Assembly (NCBI RefSeq): GCF_007859075.1
Contig: NZ_VOAK01000027.1
Span: 1 to 64,000, forward strand
Length of the DNA: 64,000 bases
Reading direction: 5' to 3'
DNA from: Gemmobacter aquaticus
GTDB lineage: Bacteria > Pseudomonadota > Alphaproteobacteria > Rhodobacterales > Rhodobacteraceae
Part shown: positions 1-10,359 of the stretch, piece by piece
How the letters are laid out: each line of letters opens with the position of its first letter
Position numbering within the stretch: the first letter of the stretch is position 1
Program-made: the position numbers and the translations under genes
Notes under the pieces: generated by a model
Seen by the model: the letters and a program-made list of their open reading frames with translations, nothing else
The model's database searches: none
What the model was told of the DNA's origin: nothing

Positions 1-365
1 CCAACACAACGCTGACCGGCGATGACCGCCGCAAGACATGGCTTCTGGCGATCTATCCTTCGCTGCTGATCACGCTGACGCCGGGTTACTTCTGGTATCT
101 GTCGCTGACCCCGGATGGTCCAGGGCATGTGAACGTGCTTTTCGGGATGGGTATGTCTGCCGACTGGATGGCTGACCCTGATGCGCCCGCACATTTGGCC
201 CGCGTGAAGGCGCTGCTCGATGATGTGAACGCCGAGGACAAGGGCTGCACGGAACGTGTCTATCGCGGGCTTCTGTCCGATATGGCAGAGCCGGGCCCCT
301 TGAGCCATCTGGAACGGCCGAACTACGAATTCGCGCAGTATCTCGCGAGCCGTATTCCGGGGTGA
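1..365 (+). CDS. Rieske-type aromatic ring-hydroxylating oxygenase alpha subunit, C-terminal fragment
   Basis: The 5' end lies outside the window; the open frame is entered at base 3 and ends at TGA 363-365. The visible 120 residues match the C-terminal end of the catalytic domain of Rieske non-haem iron oxygenases: a strand-rich stretch (YPSLLITLTPGYFWYLSL), then a helical end with EDK and an RGL...PGPLS..E motif, and a final helix (YEFAQYLASRI). This family hydroxylates aromatic rings or quaternary amines using O2 and electrons from a reductase. The Rieske cluster and iron ligands are upstream and not seen, so the substrate cannot be named. The gene converges on the LysR gene at 400 with 34 bp between stops. 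Confidence 0.75.
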   Translation, partial: NTTLTGDDRRKTWLLAIYPSLLITLTPGYFWYLSLTPDGPGHVNVLFGMGMSADWMADPDAPAHLARVKALLDDVNAEDKGCTERVYRGLLSDMAEPGPLSHLERPNYEFAQYLASRIPG

Positions 366-399
366 TCGCGTCGGTGGGGCAGGGCACAACGGCCCGCGA

Positions 400-1296
400 T
401 CAAAGGATGCCGGCCGCGCGTATGTCAGTAACCGCAAAGTCGATGAGGGCGCGGATTTTGCGGGGCAGGGTGCGCCCCTCAAGATAGGCGGCGTTGACTG
501 GTCCACTCTCACCGCTAAAGCCGGGTAGAAGCTGGACAAGGCTGCCGCTTTCGATCTCAGCCGTCAGGGCAAATCGTGGGGCGTAGGCAATGCCCTGACC
601 GGCCACTGCCAGCTCAACGGCGGCGCGGGCCGAATTCACGTGGAACCTGCCCTGAACATCGGCCGGAACCTCGGTCCCGGTGTGATAGAACCGCCATCGC
701 CTTGGGGTGCGGCGGTTGGTGTCGATGATGCAGCCATGTGCGTGCAGGTCTTGCGGTGTTGCAGGTGTCCCGAACCTTGCCAGATAGGCGGGGCTCGCCA
801 CAGCCAGCGACTGAAACGCGCCCAGCTTTCGGGTCTTGATCGACCGCACCTCGCTGCTGCCAATGCGGAAAGCAAGGTCAATTCCTTCGCCTGCCAGATC
901 GGCGTAGCGGTCGCTTAAGCGAAGATCAAAGGTCAACCCCGGATGCGCGGCGGCAAACCGGCCCAGCATCCCGCCCACATAGATCTCGCCAAAGGTCACC
1001 GGCGCCGAAATGCGGATCACCCCGGTCAGCCCGCGCGATCCGGCCGAGGCCTCGGTTATCATCTCGTCCAGATCATCCAGCAAGGCAGGTGCGCGCGCCA
1101 GCAGGTCCTGCCCCGCGGGCGTCAGCCCCACTTTGCGCGTTGTGCGCTGAAAAAGCCGGACGCCCAACCGGGCCTCAAGCTCGGCCACGTATTTGGAGGT
1201 CAGGCGGTTCGATATGCCAATCTGCGCAGCCCCTGCGGTGAACGAGCCGGTCTGCGCAGTAGCAACGAAGGCGCGAAGTTCGTCGATCAGGTCCAT
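400..1296 (-). CDS. LysR-family transcriptional regulator
   Basis: 298 residues, the usual LysR length. The N-terminal winged helix-turn-helix (about residues 1-60) has the family pattern FVATAQTGSFTAGAAQIGIS...LEARLGVRLFQRTTR. A periplasmic-binding-like effector domain follows to the end. It is divergent from the DoxX gene at 1425 across 128 bp, the standard arrangement for a LysR protein controlling the adjacent genes. The neighbours (DoxX, DODA dioxygenase, YqjG-type reductase) suggest it senses a quinone, phenolic or electrophile stress; this is inference. The ATG at 1296 gives a complete HTH and is preferred. Confidence 0.9.
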   Translation of the reverse strand: MDLIDELRAFVATAQTGSFTAGAAQIGISNRLTSKYVAELEARLGVRLFQRTTRKVGLTPAGQDLLARAPALLDDLDEMITEASAGSRGLTGVIRISAPVTFGEIYVGGMLGRFAAAHPGLTFDLRLSDRYADLAGEGIDLAFRIGSSEVRSIKTRKLGAFQSLAVASPAYLARFGTPATPQDLHAHGCIIDTNRRTPRRWRFYHTGTEVPADVQGRFHVNSARAAVELAVAGQGIAYAPRFALTAEIESGSLVQLLPGFSGESGPVNAAYLEGRTLPRKIRALIDFAVTDIRAAGIL

Positions 1297-1424
1297 GTGG
1301 CCAATTCAGAATGAAGTGTGGATAGTCAATCATCAACTTCGCCATTTTATTCATGGTCGGCAAGTATCATCTTCCGTTCATCAGGCCCGGCTGATCCCAT
1401 GGGCCCCATCAAAGGATATCGCAG
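1297..1424. promoter_or_regulatory. Divergent LysR/DoxX promoter region
   Basis: This 128 bp gap between two divergent starts is AT-richer than its surroundings (for example around 1316-1375). It should hold both promoters and the LysR operator. A loose GAAGT-N18-ACTTC inverted repeat is visible around 1315-1342, but no clear -35/-10 pair or T-N11-A box can be asserted. The call rests on gene arrangement. Confidence 0.45.
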
Positions 1425-1841
1425 ATGACCACTTCCTCCGACTATGCCGCCACGCTGCTGCGCGTCTCGAGCGGCGTTCTCTTCCTCGCCCACGGCCTTC
1501 TGAAGGTGAACGTCTTCACCGTCGCAGGCACTGTGGGCTATTTCGAAAGCCTCGGCCTGCCGGGCTTCCTTGCCTATCTGACCATCGCCGCAGAAATCGG
1601 CGGCGGCCTTGCGCTGATCCTCGGCGTTGCGACCCGGCTTGTGTCGCTTGGCTTGATCCCGGTGCTGCTTGGTGCAACCTGGGTCCATTCGGGCAATGGC
1701 TGGCTCTTTTCGGGCGAGGGCGGTGGCTGGGAATTCCCGCTGTTCTGGGCCGTCGTGCAAGTGGTGATCGCGCTTCTTGGCGCAGGTGCCTATGCTGTCA
1801 GGATCCCCGCTCTGCAAAAGGCGCTTGGCCAGTTTGCCTGA
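1425..1841 (+). CDS. DoxX-family inner-membrane protein
   Basis: 138 residues with four hydrophobic segments, the DoxX fold. Landmarks are an early LLRVSSGVLFLAHGLLK segment, a central EIGGGLALILG and a late helix (FWAVVQVVIALLGAG). DoxX-like proteins are small quinone-associated membrane proteins often found with pirins, dioxygenases and glutathione transferases; the biochemical role of this one is not known. It is the first gene of a plus-strand run with the dioxygenase (55 bp away) and the YqjG-type reductase. Expression is probably under the divergent LysR gene. Confidence 0.9.
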   Translation: MTTSSDYAATLLRVSSGVLFLAHGLLKVNVFTVAGTVGYFESLGLPGFLAYLTIAAEIGGGLALILGVATRLVSLGLIPVLLGATWVHSGNGWLFSGEGGGWEFPLFWAVVQVVIALLGAGAYAVRIPALQKALGQFA

Positions 1842-1896
1842 CTGGCAGAAAGGGGCGGCACCGCGCCGCCCTTTCTCTTACCCCCGGGAGAGTTTG

Positions 1897-2721
1897 ATGA
1901 TCACCGCCCGCACCTTGGACGACCTGCGCGCCCGTCTGGCCCCCAGTGACCGGATGCCGCTGGTATTTCTGGGCCATGGCAGCCCGATGAACGCGCTGGA
2001 GGATACGGCCTACAGCCGGGCCTGGTCTGATCTGGGCCGCAGCCTGCCGCGCCCCAAGGCGATCCTTGTCGTCTCGGCACATTGGATGACACGCGGCACG
2101 ACGCTGGTCGATGTTTCGGCCCTGCCTCAGACCATCCATGACTTCTACGGCTTCCCCGAGGCGCTGCACCGGGCGCAGTATCCGGCGCCTGGCGATCCCG
2201 CCCTTGCGCGAGAGGTTGTCAGCCTTCTGCACAGCCATCACGCGCAAGAGGATGACACCTGGGGGCTGGATCACGGCGCCTGGACGGTTCTGAAGTTCCT
2301 CTATCCCGATGCGGATGTGCCGGTCTTTCAGATCTCCATCGATATGACGCGCGGGCTTGCCTACCAGCTTGAGATTGGCCGCACCCTGTCAGAGCTGCGC
2401 GACCGGGGTGTGCTGATCCTGGGGTCCGGCAATGTGGTGCACAACCTGCGCGCCATGCGGATGAACGGCCGCCCGCAGGATTTCGCGCTGGAGTTCGATG
2501 CCGATTTCACCGACCGGCTTCAGGCCCGCGACTTTGCGGCGCTGGCGGATGCGAACCGTCTGGGTCCGCTGATGCGGATGGCCCACCCGACAGTGGATCA
2601 CTACATGCCGGCCCTGACCATCGCCGGTGCATCCGACGCATCCGATGCGCTGACCTTCATGACCGATACGATTGACCTCGGGTCGGTGTCGATGCGGTCC
2701 TTTGTGTTTCACGCGGCCTGA
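1897..2721 (+). CDS. ygiD: DODA-type extradiol aromatic ring-opening dioxygenase (YgiD-like, class III)
   Basis: 274 residues from the ATG at 1897, preceded by GGGAG at good spacing; a longer frame opening near 1777 overlaps doxX and is not used. Class III extradiol signatures are present: FLGHGSPMNAL near the N-terminus, VVSAHW, HDFYGFP, LDHGAWTVL and LILGSGNVVHNL. The His residues in HGSP, SAHW and the GLDHG loop are the expected metal and catalytic histidines. E. coli YgiD opens the ring of DOPA; the substrate here is unknown. It follows doxX and precedes yqjG by 12 bp, an apparent operon for catechol or quinone handling. Confidence 0.9.
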   Translation: MITARTLDDLRARLAPSDRMPLVFLGHGSPMNALEDTAYSRAWSDLGRSLPRPKAILVVSAHWMTRGTTLVDVSALPQTIHDFYGFPEALHRAQYPAPGDPALAREVVSLLHSHHAQEDDTWGLDHGAWTVLKFLYPDADVPVFQISIDMTRGLAYQLEIGRTLSELRDRGVLILGSGNVVHNLRAMRMNGRPQDFALEFDADFTDRLQARDFAALADANRLGPLMRMAHPTVDHYMPALTIAGASDASDALTFMTDTIDLGSVSMRSFVFHAA

Positions 2722-2733
2722 AAGGAAAGTCAG

Positions 2734-3705
2734 ATGCTTGTCGACGGGAAGTGGGTTGCGAACTGGCAGCCGGTGCAGGCGGCGGATGGCAAGGGGCGGT
2801 TCATCCGCCAGACCTCGCAGTTCCGCAACTGGATCACGCCGGATGGCAGCCCCGGACCGACGGGGCAGGGGGGCTTCAAGGCCGAGGCAGGGCGCTATCG
2901 GCTCTATGTCGCCCTGATCTGTCCCTGGGCGTCGCGAACCCTGATGGCCCGCAGCCTGAAGGGGCTGGCCGATCTGATCCCGGTGACCGTGGTGAACCCG
3001 ACGCTGACTGACGAGGGCTGGCAGTTCGGCGGCTATCCCGGCGCGGACGAGGACCCGCTGTTCCAGTCGCGCTACATGCACCAGATCTACACCCGTGCCG
3101 ACCCGCACTATTCGGGCCGCGCGACGGTTCCGGTACTGTGGGACATGCGGCAGAACGTGATGGTATCGAACGAAAGCGCCGATATCCTGCGGATGCTCGA
3201 CACCGCTTTCGAACACCTCGCCCCATCGGCAATTCGTCTCTATCCGGCCGAAATCGGGGCCCAGATCGACGCGTTGAACGAGACGATCTACCATCAGCTG
3301 AACAATGGCGTCTACAAGGCCGGCTTCGCCTTAAGCCAGCAAGCCTATGACGAGGCGGTGACCGGCGTCTTCCAGATGCTCGACCAGCTTGAGGCGCGCC
3401 TGACCGGCGATTTCCTCTTTGGTGCGCGGCTGACCGAGACCGATATCCGCACCTTCGTGACCCTGATCCGCTTTGATGCGGCCTATCACGGGCTCTTCAA
3501 GACGAACCTGCGCCAGATTGCCGACTATCCGCGACTCTCGGCCTATATGGCGCGGATTCTGGCCCTGCCGGGTGTGCGCGAGACGGTGAACCTCGACCAT
3601 ATCACGCGAGGCTACTACTCGATCAAGGCTCTGAACCCGACCGGAATCCGGCCAGTGGGGCCTGACCACGTCGCACGGCTTCTGAATGGCCTTCAGGCGG
3701 GTTGA
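2734..3705 (+). CDS. yqjG: Glutathionyl-hydroquinone reductase, Xi-class glutathione transferase
   Basis: 323 residues, the normal Xi-class length. The catalytic motif CPWA is at residues 63-66, within LICPWASRTLMARSL; its Cys63 removes glutathione from glutathionyl-hydroquinones as a mixed disulfide. Other family landmarks are the N-terminal DGKWV segment, VPVLWD, VSNESADILRML and GDFLFGARLTETDIRTFVTLIRFD in the C-terminal helical domain. The enzyme is cytosolic and recycles quinone adducts. It lies 12 bp after the dioxygenase gene, supporting a shared detoxification operon. Start at ATG 2734. Confidence 0.93.
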   Translation: MLVDGKWVANWQPVQAADGKGRFIRQTSQFRNWITPDGSPGPTGQGGFKAEAGRYRLYVALICPWASRTLMARSLKGLADLIPVTVVNPTLTDEGWQFGGYPGADEDPLFQSRYMHQIYTRADPHYSGRATVPVLWDMRQNVMVSNESADILRMLDTAFEHLAPSAIRLYPAEIGAQIDALNETIYHQLNNGVYKAGFALSQQAYDEAVTGVFQMLDQLEARLTGDFLFGARLTETDIRTFVTLIRFDAAYHGLFKTNLRQIADYPRLSAYMARILALPGVRETVNLDHITRGYYSIKALNPTGIRPVGPDHVARLLNGLQAG

Positions 3706-3859
3706 ACGGACGGGCCGCGAACCGACCACAGGTGCGGATCAGCGTCAAGCCACGTAGCCCGAGAAAGCTATTCTCCGGCAAACGCAGTCTTTGGAAGCAT
3801 AATCACGACAAACTTGGTAGTGTTATCTCGATGCAGCCCAAGGATGAGGAGCGTGAGAA

Positions 3860-4435
3860 ATGACCAAGACACTGATCGTGCCCGGCCTCGATGGCTCACC
3901 TGCGCCGCATTGGCAGCATTGGTGGGCGCAGACCGATCCGAAGGCGCTTATGGTCGATCTGACCGACCCACATCATCCGATGCCCGCCGTTTGGGAGTAT
4001 GAACTGGCAGGCGTGATCCTGCAGTTTCCCGACAGCATCCTCGTCGGGCACTCGCTGGGCGCGGTGCTGATTGCGCGGCTCTTGACCAACTGGCCGCATC
4101 TGCGGGTCGGAGGTGTTCTGTTGGTCGCCCCGGCCGAAACACTCGGCAATGATCGCATTGGCCATTTTGGCCCAATTCCGGAGCAGCCGCTGCATGTGCC
4201 GGCGACGGTCGTGGCCAGCCGCAACGATCCCTGGATGCGAATTGAGCGCGCCGCAGAGCTTGCCAACGCCTGGGAGGCCGACCTCGTCGATCTGGGTCAT
4301 GCGGGTCATATCAACGTTGCTTCGGGCTACGGTCCCTGGCCGCACGGCAAGGCGCTGCGTGATGCATTGGTCCGGCAAGATGTGCCGCAGCTGCCCTTGC
4401 GGGAGCCGCGCAGCAAACGTGGGCTCTGGCTGTGA
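3860..4435 (+). CDS. RBBP9/YdeN-family alpha/beta hydrolase
   Basis: 191 residues, typical for this small serine hydrolase family. VPGLDGSP...HWQHWW near the N-terminus is the family hallmark. The nucleophile is Ser65 in GHSLG; the acid is probably the Asp of ASRNDPWM and the base the His of GHAGHIN. A GAGGAG Shine-Dalgarno precedes the ATG. The 154 bp upstream holds no gene and probably its own promoter. The natural substrate is unknown for most bacterial members. The stop overlaps the GTG of the next small reading frame (GTGA). Confidence 0.9.
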   Translation: MTKTLIVPGLDGSPAPHWQHWWAQTDPKALMVDLTDPHHPMPAVWEYELAGVILQFPDSILVGHSLGAVLIARLLTNWPHLRVGGVLLVAPAETLGNDRIGHFGPIPEQPLHVPATVVASRNDPWMRIERAAELANAWEADLVDLGHAGHINVASGYGPWPHGKALRDALVRQDVPQLPLREPRSKRGLWL

Positions 4436-4557
4436 TCGCCCGCCTGTTCCGCACCGATGAGCCGCGCCTGTCAGACTATCTCGGCCTTGCCTTGGCCGTG
4501 GTGGTCTGGCTGGCCGCAATCGGTCTTTGTCTCGCCCCCTCGCTTGCCCAACCCTGA
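4432..4557 (+). CDS. Small single-span membrane protein, hypothetical
   Basis: A 41-codon frame opens at a GTG whose last two bases lie inside the hydrolase stop codon (GTGA overlap), a usual form of translational coupling. After a charged N-terminus (RLFRTDEPRLSDY) comes one strongly hydrophobic segment (about residues 18-36, LGLALAVVVWLAAIGLCLA). It ends with TGA 21 bp before the next small gene. It resembles no protein I recognise. Chance cannot be excluded; the overlap and membrane segment favour a real gene. Confidence 0.45.
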   Translation: MIARLFRTDEPRLSDYLGLALAVVVWLAAIGLCLAPSLAQP

Positions 4558-4577
4558 TCCGGCGAAGGAGATCCCCG

Positions 4578-4727
4578 ATGATCGATGGACGTTATGATCC
4601 GGACCTGCTGCAGCTCCTCGCCGGGACTGCCGAGGATCGCCCGCCCGCCCGGCCCGGCCGCCTTATGCGTGCGCTGCGAATGTCTTTGGCTTTCGTCTGG
4701 CCAGTGTCTCAGGCGACCGGCGACTGA
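4578..4727 (+). CDS. Hypothetical small protein
   Basis: 49 residues from ATG 4578. The start is supported by a strong GAAGGAG Shine-Dalgarno at 7 bp. The peptide begins MIDGRYDPDLLQLLAG, has a Pro/Arg-rich middle and a modestly hydrophobic stretch (MSLAFVWPVSQ) near the end. It is the last gene of the plus-strand run and converges on the thiamine operon with 24 bp between stops. Not recognised; kept because of the ribosome-binding site and position. Confidence 0.45.
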   Translation: MIDGRYDPDLLQLLAGTAEDRPPARPGRLMRALRMSLAFVWPVSQATGD

Positions 4728-4751
4728 TCGGCCTGCGCTAAAGCTCCCGCC

Positions 4752-5708
4752 TTACGTCGCCAGAACGGCCGCGGGCGTGCCCGTGCGCGCCGTCATTTCG
4801 CGTGCCGCGCGCCATGCCCTCAGCCCCGTCGTGCAGGCGAACACCACACGGGCGGCCGCACCCGGCAAAAGGCGCGCCGCCTGATCCGGGGACAGCCGGC
4901 ACGCACGCGGATGGGCGGGGCAGGGGGCCTCAGCCTCGGCACGCAGGTCGATCACCAGATCGCGGGGCTGAACCTCATCCCGGCCGATCACTGCGGGGCC
5001 GGGTGTCTCGGGCTCGGGGGCCGCGTCGAACCGGAAACCCGATTGCCGCCATGTCGCCAGATCGAGCTTCAGGACCTGCCCGAGAGGCGAGGGGTCATGG
5101 CCAAGCAGCACTGACAGAGCCATCTGTGCCTGCAGCGCCCCAAGGGCTGCCACGACGGGGCCCATGACGCCTGCCGTGGCGCAGCTTTGCGCGATGGGTG
5201 GCAGGTCCGGGAACAGGGCGCGATAGCTGGGCGCCCCGCCGCAGAACCCGCCGACATAGCCTGCCCGCCCCAGAACCGAGGCACTGACCAGCGGCTTCCC
5301 CGCCGCATGGCAAAGATCTGACAGGGCATAGGTGACGGCAAAGGCATCGGCCGCATCAACGACCAGATCGCAGCCCGGCAGCTCGACCCGCGCAAGGCCC
5401 GGCTCCAGCCGGGCGACACAGGCGCTGACCTGACAGTCAGGGTTCAGCGCGGCCAATTCGCGGGCGGCGACCTCGGCCTTGGGCTGGCCAAGGTCGGCCA
5501 TACGATAGAGTATCTGGCGGTGCAGGTTCGTCTCTTCGACGCGGTCAGGATCAATGATGCGCAGGTGGCCCACGCCCGCCCCCGCCAGAAGTGGCAGTAC
5601 GGCGGAGCCAAGCCCGCCCGCGCCGACAACCAGCACGCGTGCGGCGCCAAGGCGTGCCTGACCCTGCGCGCCCACCTCGGGCAGAAGGGTTTGCCGGGCG
5701 TATCTCAT
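4752..5708 (-). CDS. thiF: ThiF/MoeB/HesA-family adenylyltransferase with C-terminal rhodanese-like domain
   Basis: 318 residues. The start is the ATG at 5706-5708, overlapping the thiE stop (ATGA); a longer frame runs into thiE and is rejected. The N-terminal ATP-binding fold has VVGAGGLGS, then IDPDRVEETNLHRQ and DLVVDAADAF, the E1-like adenylation signature. It would activate the C-terminal Gly-Gly of ThiS as acyl-adenylate for sulfur transfer. The C-terminal 75 residues resemble a rhodanese: an IDLRAEAE strand and a CTTGLR active loop, so sulfur activation and relay may be in one chain. The Cys-rich zinc site of E. coli MoeB/ThiF is not conserved (APSYRALFP lacks the CxxC). Last gene of the thiamine operon. 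Confidence 0.85.
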   Translation of the reverse strand: MRYARQTLLPEVGAQGQARLGAARVLVVGAGGLGSAVLPLLAGAGVGHLRIIDPDRVEETNLHRQILYRMADLGQPKAEVAARELAALNPDCQVSACVARLEPGLARVELPGCDLVVDAADAFAVTYALSDLCHAAGKPLVSASVLGRAGYVGGFCGGAPSYRALFPDLPPIAQSCATAGVMGPVVAALGALQAQMALSVLLGHDPSPLGQVLKLDLATWRQSGFRFDAAPEPETPGPAVIGRDEVQPRDLVIDLRAEAEAPCPAHPRACRLSPDQAARLLPGAAARVVFACTTGLRAWRAAREMTARTGTPAAVLAT

Positions 5709-6310
5709 GCGTGGTTCCGCGTGGCCGCAAGCCATTCCCTGCACCGTGCCTCGGGCGAGGGGGACTGCGCGATATCGGTGACGACAGCGGCGCAATCTGC
5801 GCCCGCCGCGAATAGTCCAGGCAGCCGTTCCGGCGTGATGCCCCCGATGCCCACCAGCGGCACGGCGCCCGCGCGCGCCTTCCAGGCGGTGACGCGACCA
5901 AGACCCTGCGCCCGCCATTTCATCGGCTTCAGAAGCGTGGGCCAGATCGGCCCAAGCGCGACATAGGCCGGATCGAGCGCCAATGCGCGTTCCAGTTCGG
6001 CCTCGTCATGGGTGGATAGGCCAAAAGCCACGCCATGCCGGCGCAGGGCGGCAAAGTCGGCGCTCTCCATGTCTTCCTGCCCCAGATGGACGGCATCGCA
6101 GCCCAGATCGATCGCCAGTTGCCAGAAATCATTCACCACAAGCTGCGCGCCGTGGTGGTGGCAGATATCGCGTGCAAGCGTGATCTGACGCCGGGTTTCG
6201 GCCTCGGGTTGGTCTTTCAGGCGCAGCTGCACAAGCCGGACGCCAAGCGGTACCAGACGTGCAAGAAGGGGGGCGTCGCCCACGATCAGGTAGAAAGGAT
6301 CAAAGCGCAT
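5705..6310 (-). CDS. thiE: Thiamine phosphate synthase
   Basis: 201 residues. It joins hydroxymethylpyrimidine diphosphate and thiazole carboxylate phosphate to give thiamine phosphate. TIM-barrel motifs are visible: [55 protein letters not shown] and [12 protein letters not shown]. The start at 6310 is preceded by GGAG at about 8 bp and overlaps the thiG end by 11 bp; an ATG 21 bp upstream has no such signal. It is translationally coupled to thiG upstream and thiF downstream. Confidence 0.93.
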   Translation of the reverse strand: MRFDPFYLIVGDAPLLARLVPLGVRLVQLRLKDQPEAETRRQITLARDICHHHGAQLVVNDFWQLAIDLGCDAVHLGQEDMESADFAALRRHGVAFGLSTHDEAELERALALDPAYVALGPIWPTLLKPMKWRAQGLGRVTAWKARAGAVPLVGIGGITPERLPGLFAAGADCAAVVTDIAQSPSPEARCREWLAATRNHA

Positions 6311-7067
6311 CGGCAAGCTCCGCAAGGCCAAACAGGGGGGTTGAGGGCGCGGCCATGTCGCGCGGCGGCATGAGCCCCGCCTTGTGGGCGATCCGTCCGG
6401 CGGCGACGGCCTGACCGAAGGCCTGCGCCATGGCCACGGGGTTCAGCGCCTTTGCGACGGCGGTATTGAGCAGAACCGCATCGAAGCCCATCTCCATCGC
6501 CTGCAGCGCCTGCGACGGGGCGCCGATGCCGGCATCGATTACCAGCGGCACGTCGGGAAAATGCGCGCGCATCGACCTCAGGCCCTCGATATTCCGCAGA
6601 CCCTGGCCTGATCCGATCGGGGCGCCCCAAGGCATCAGGACGCGGCACCCGGCCTCGATCAGGCGTTCGCCGACGATCAGGTCCTCGGTGGCATAGGGAA
6701 ACACCTCGAACCCCTCGGCGCAGAGGATGCGGGCGGCCTCGACCAACGCGAAGGGATCGGGTTGCAGCGTATCGGCATGGCCGATGACCTCCAGCTTGAT
6801 CCAGCTTGTGCCAAAGACCTCGCGCGCCATCTGCGCGGTGGTCACAGCCTCTCGTGCCGTATGGCAACCGGCGGTATTGGGAAGGATGCGGCAGCCGGAT
6901 GCGCGCAGGATCTCGCGGAAGGCCGCACCCTCGCCACCCTCGCGGCGCAGCGAGACGGTGATCACCCCGGCGCCCGAGGCGGCAATGGCCTCGCGCAGGA
7001 TCGCGGGCGAGGGGTAGCCGGCTGTGCCCAGCATTAGGCGGGAGGGAATGTCGATACCGTAGAACAT
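6300..7067 (-). CDS. thiG: Thiazole synthase
   Basis: 255 residues, usual ThiG length. It forms the thiazole ring from deoxyxylulose phosphate, the glycine imine and ThiS thiocarboxylate. [11 protein letters not shown] and [12 protein letters not shown] lie near the N-terminus; [16 protein letters not shown] carries the Schiff-base lysine; [14 protein letters not shown] and [14 protein letters not shown] follow as expected. The start codon directly follows the thiS stop codon, so the two partners are co-translated. Confidence 0.96.
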   Translation of the reverse strand: MFYGIDIPSRLMLGTAGYPSPAILREAIAASGAGVITVSLRREGGEGAAFREILRASGCRILPNTAGCHTAREAVTTAQMAREVFGTSWIKLEVIGHADTLQPDPFALVEAARILCAEGFEVFPYATEDLIVGERLIEAGCRVLMPWGAPIGSGQGLRNIEGLRSMRAHFPDVPLVIDAGIGAPSQALQAMEMGFDAVLLNTAVAKALNPVAMAQAFGQAVAAGRIAHKAGLMPPRDMAAPSTPLFGLAELADAL

Positions 7068-7254
7068 TCAGCCCCCCTGCATCGGCGAAAGCACCTCGAC
7101 CCGTGCGCCGGGGGTCAAGGGTGTGGCTGCGCGCATCGGGCGCGGGACAAAGGTGCCCTCAAGCGCCGTCGCGACGCTTGAGGGATCGAAGCCCTGTTCC
7201 TCGATCAGGTCTTTCAGCGTGGTGGCGCCGGTCGTCAGGGTGTGGCCGTTCAGG

Positions 7255-7265
<11 letters not shown>
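7068..7265 (-). CDS. thiS: Sulfur carrier protein ThiS
   Basis: 65 residues from the ATG at 7265; a TTG 6 bp upstream is an alternative. Ubiquitin-like beta-grasp protein beginning MQIDLNGHTL and ending in the required Gly-Gly (MQGG), which is adenylated by ThiF and converted to a thiocarboxylate that donates sulfur to ThiG. It overlaps the thiO end by 11 bp and abuts thiG. Confidence 0.95.
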
Positions 7266-10118
<2,853 letters not shown>

Positions 10119-10228
10119 CTACGCCAGTGTCAACTGGGTCAGGTTCAAAGGGTCGCTTCACCGGGGCCTGATTGGATCAGAACCCCTGTCAGCCTCTCAG
10201 TCCCCTAGGCGGGACTCCCCTGACGTAG
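10119..10228 (-). promoter_or_regulatory. TPP riboswitch (THI element)
   Basis: Read on the minus strand, all conserved blocks of the TPP aptamer occur in order: closing helix P1 (CTACGTCA at 10228-10221 pairing with TGGCGTAG at 10126-10119), GGGGAGTCC, the invariant CTGAGAGG, ACCCTTTGAACCTGA, and the CCAGT/ACTGG stem. It lies in the leader of thiC and should repress the whole thiCOSGEF operon when thiamine diphosphate is abundant. Confidence 0.97.
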
Positions 10229-10359
10229 GGGAAGTAGTGCGATATCCGGACGGGCAAAGTCAAGCGCGAAAACACGCCGCGGTTTTGTCGCGGCGGGTTT
10301 CGGGCCGAACGGGCGTGCAACGTAAGGGTGCTGCGCGCCATAGGGATCGGCTGGGAGCC

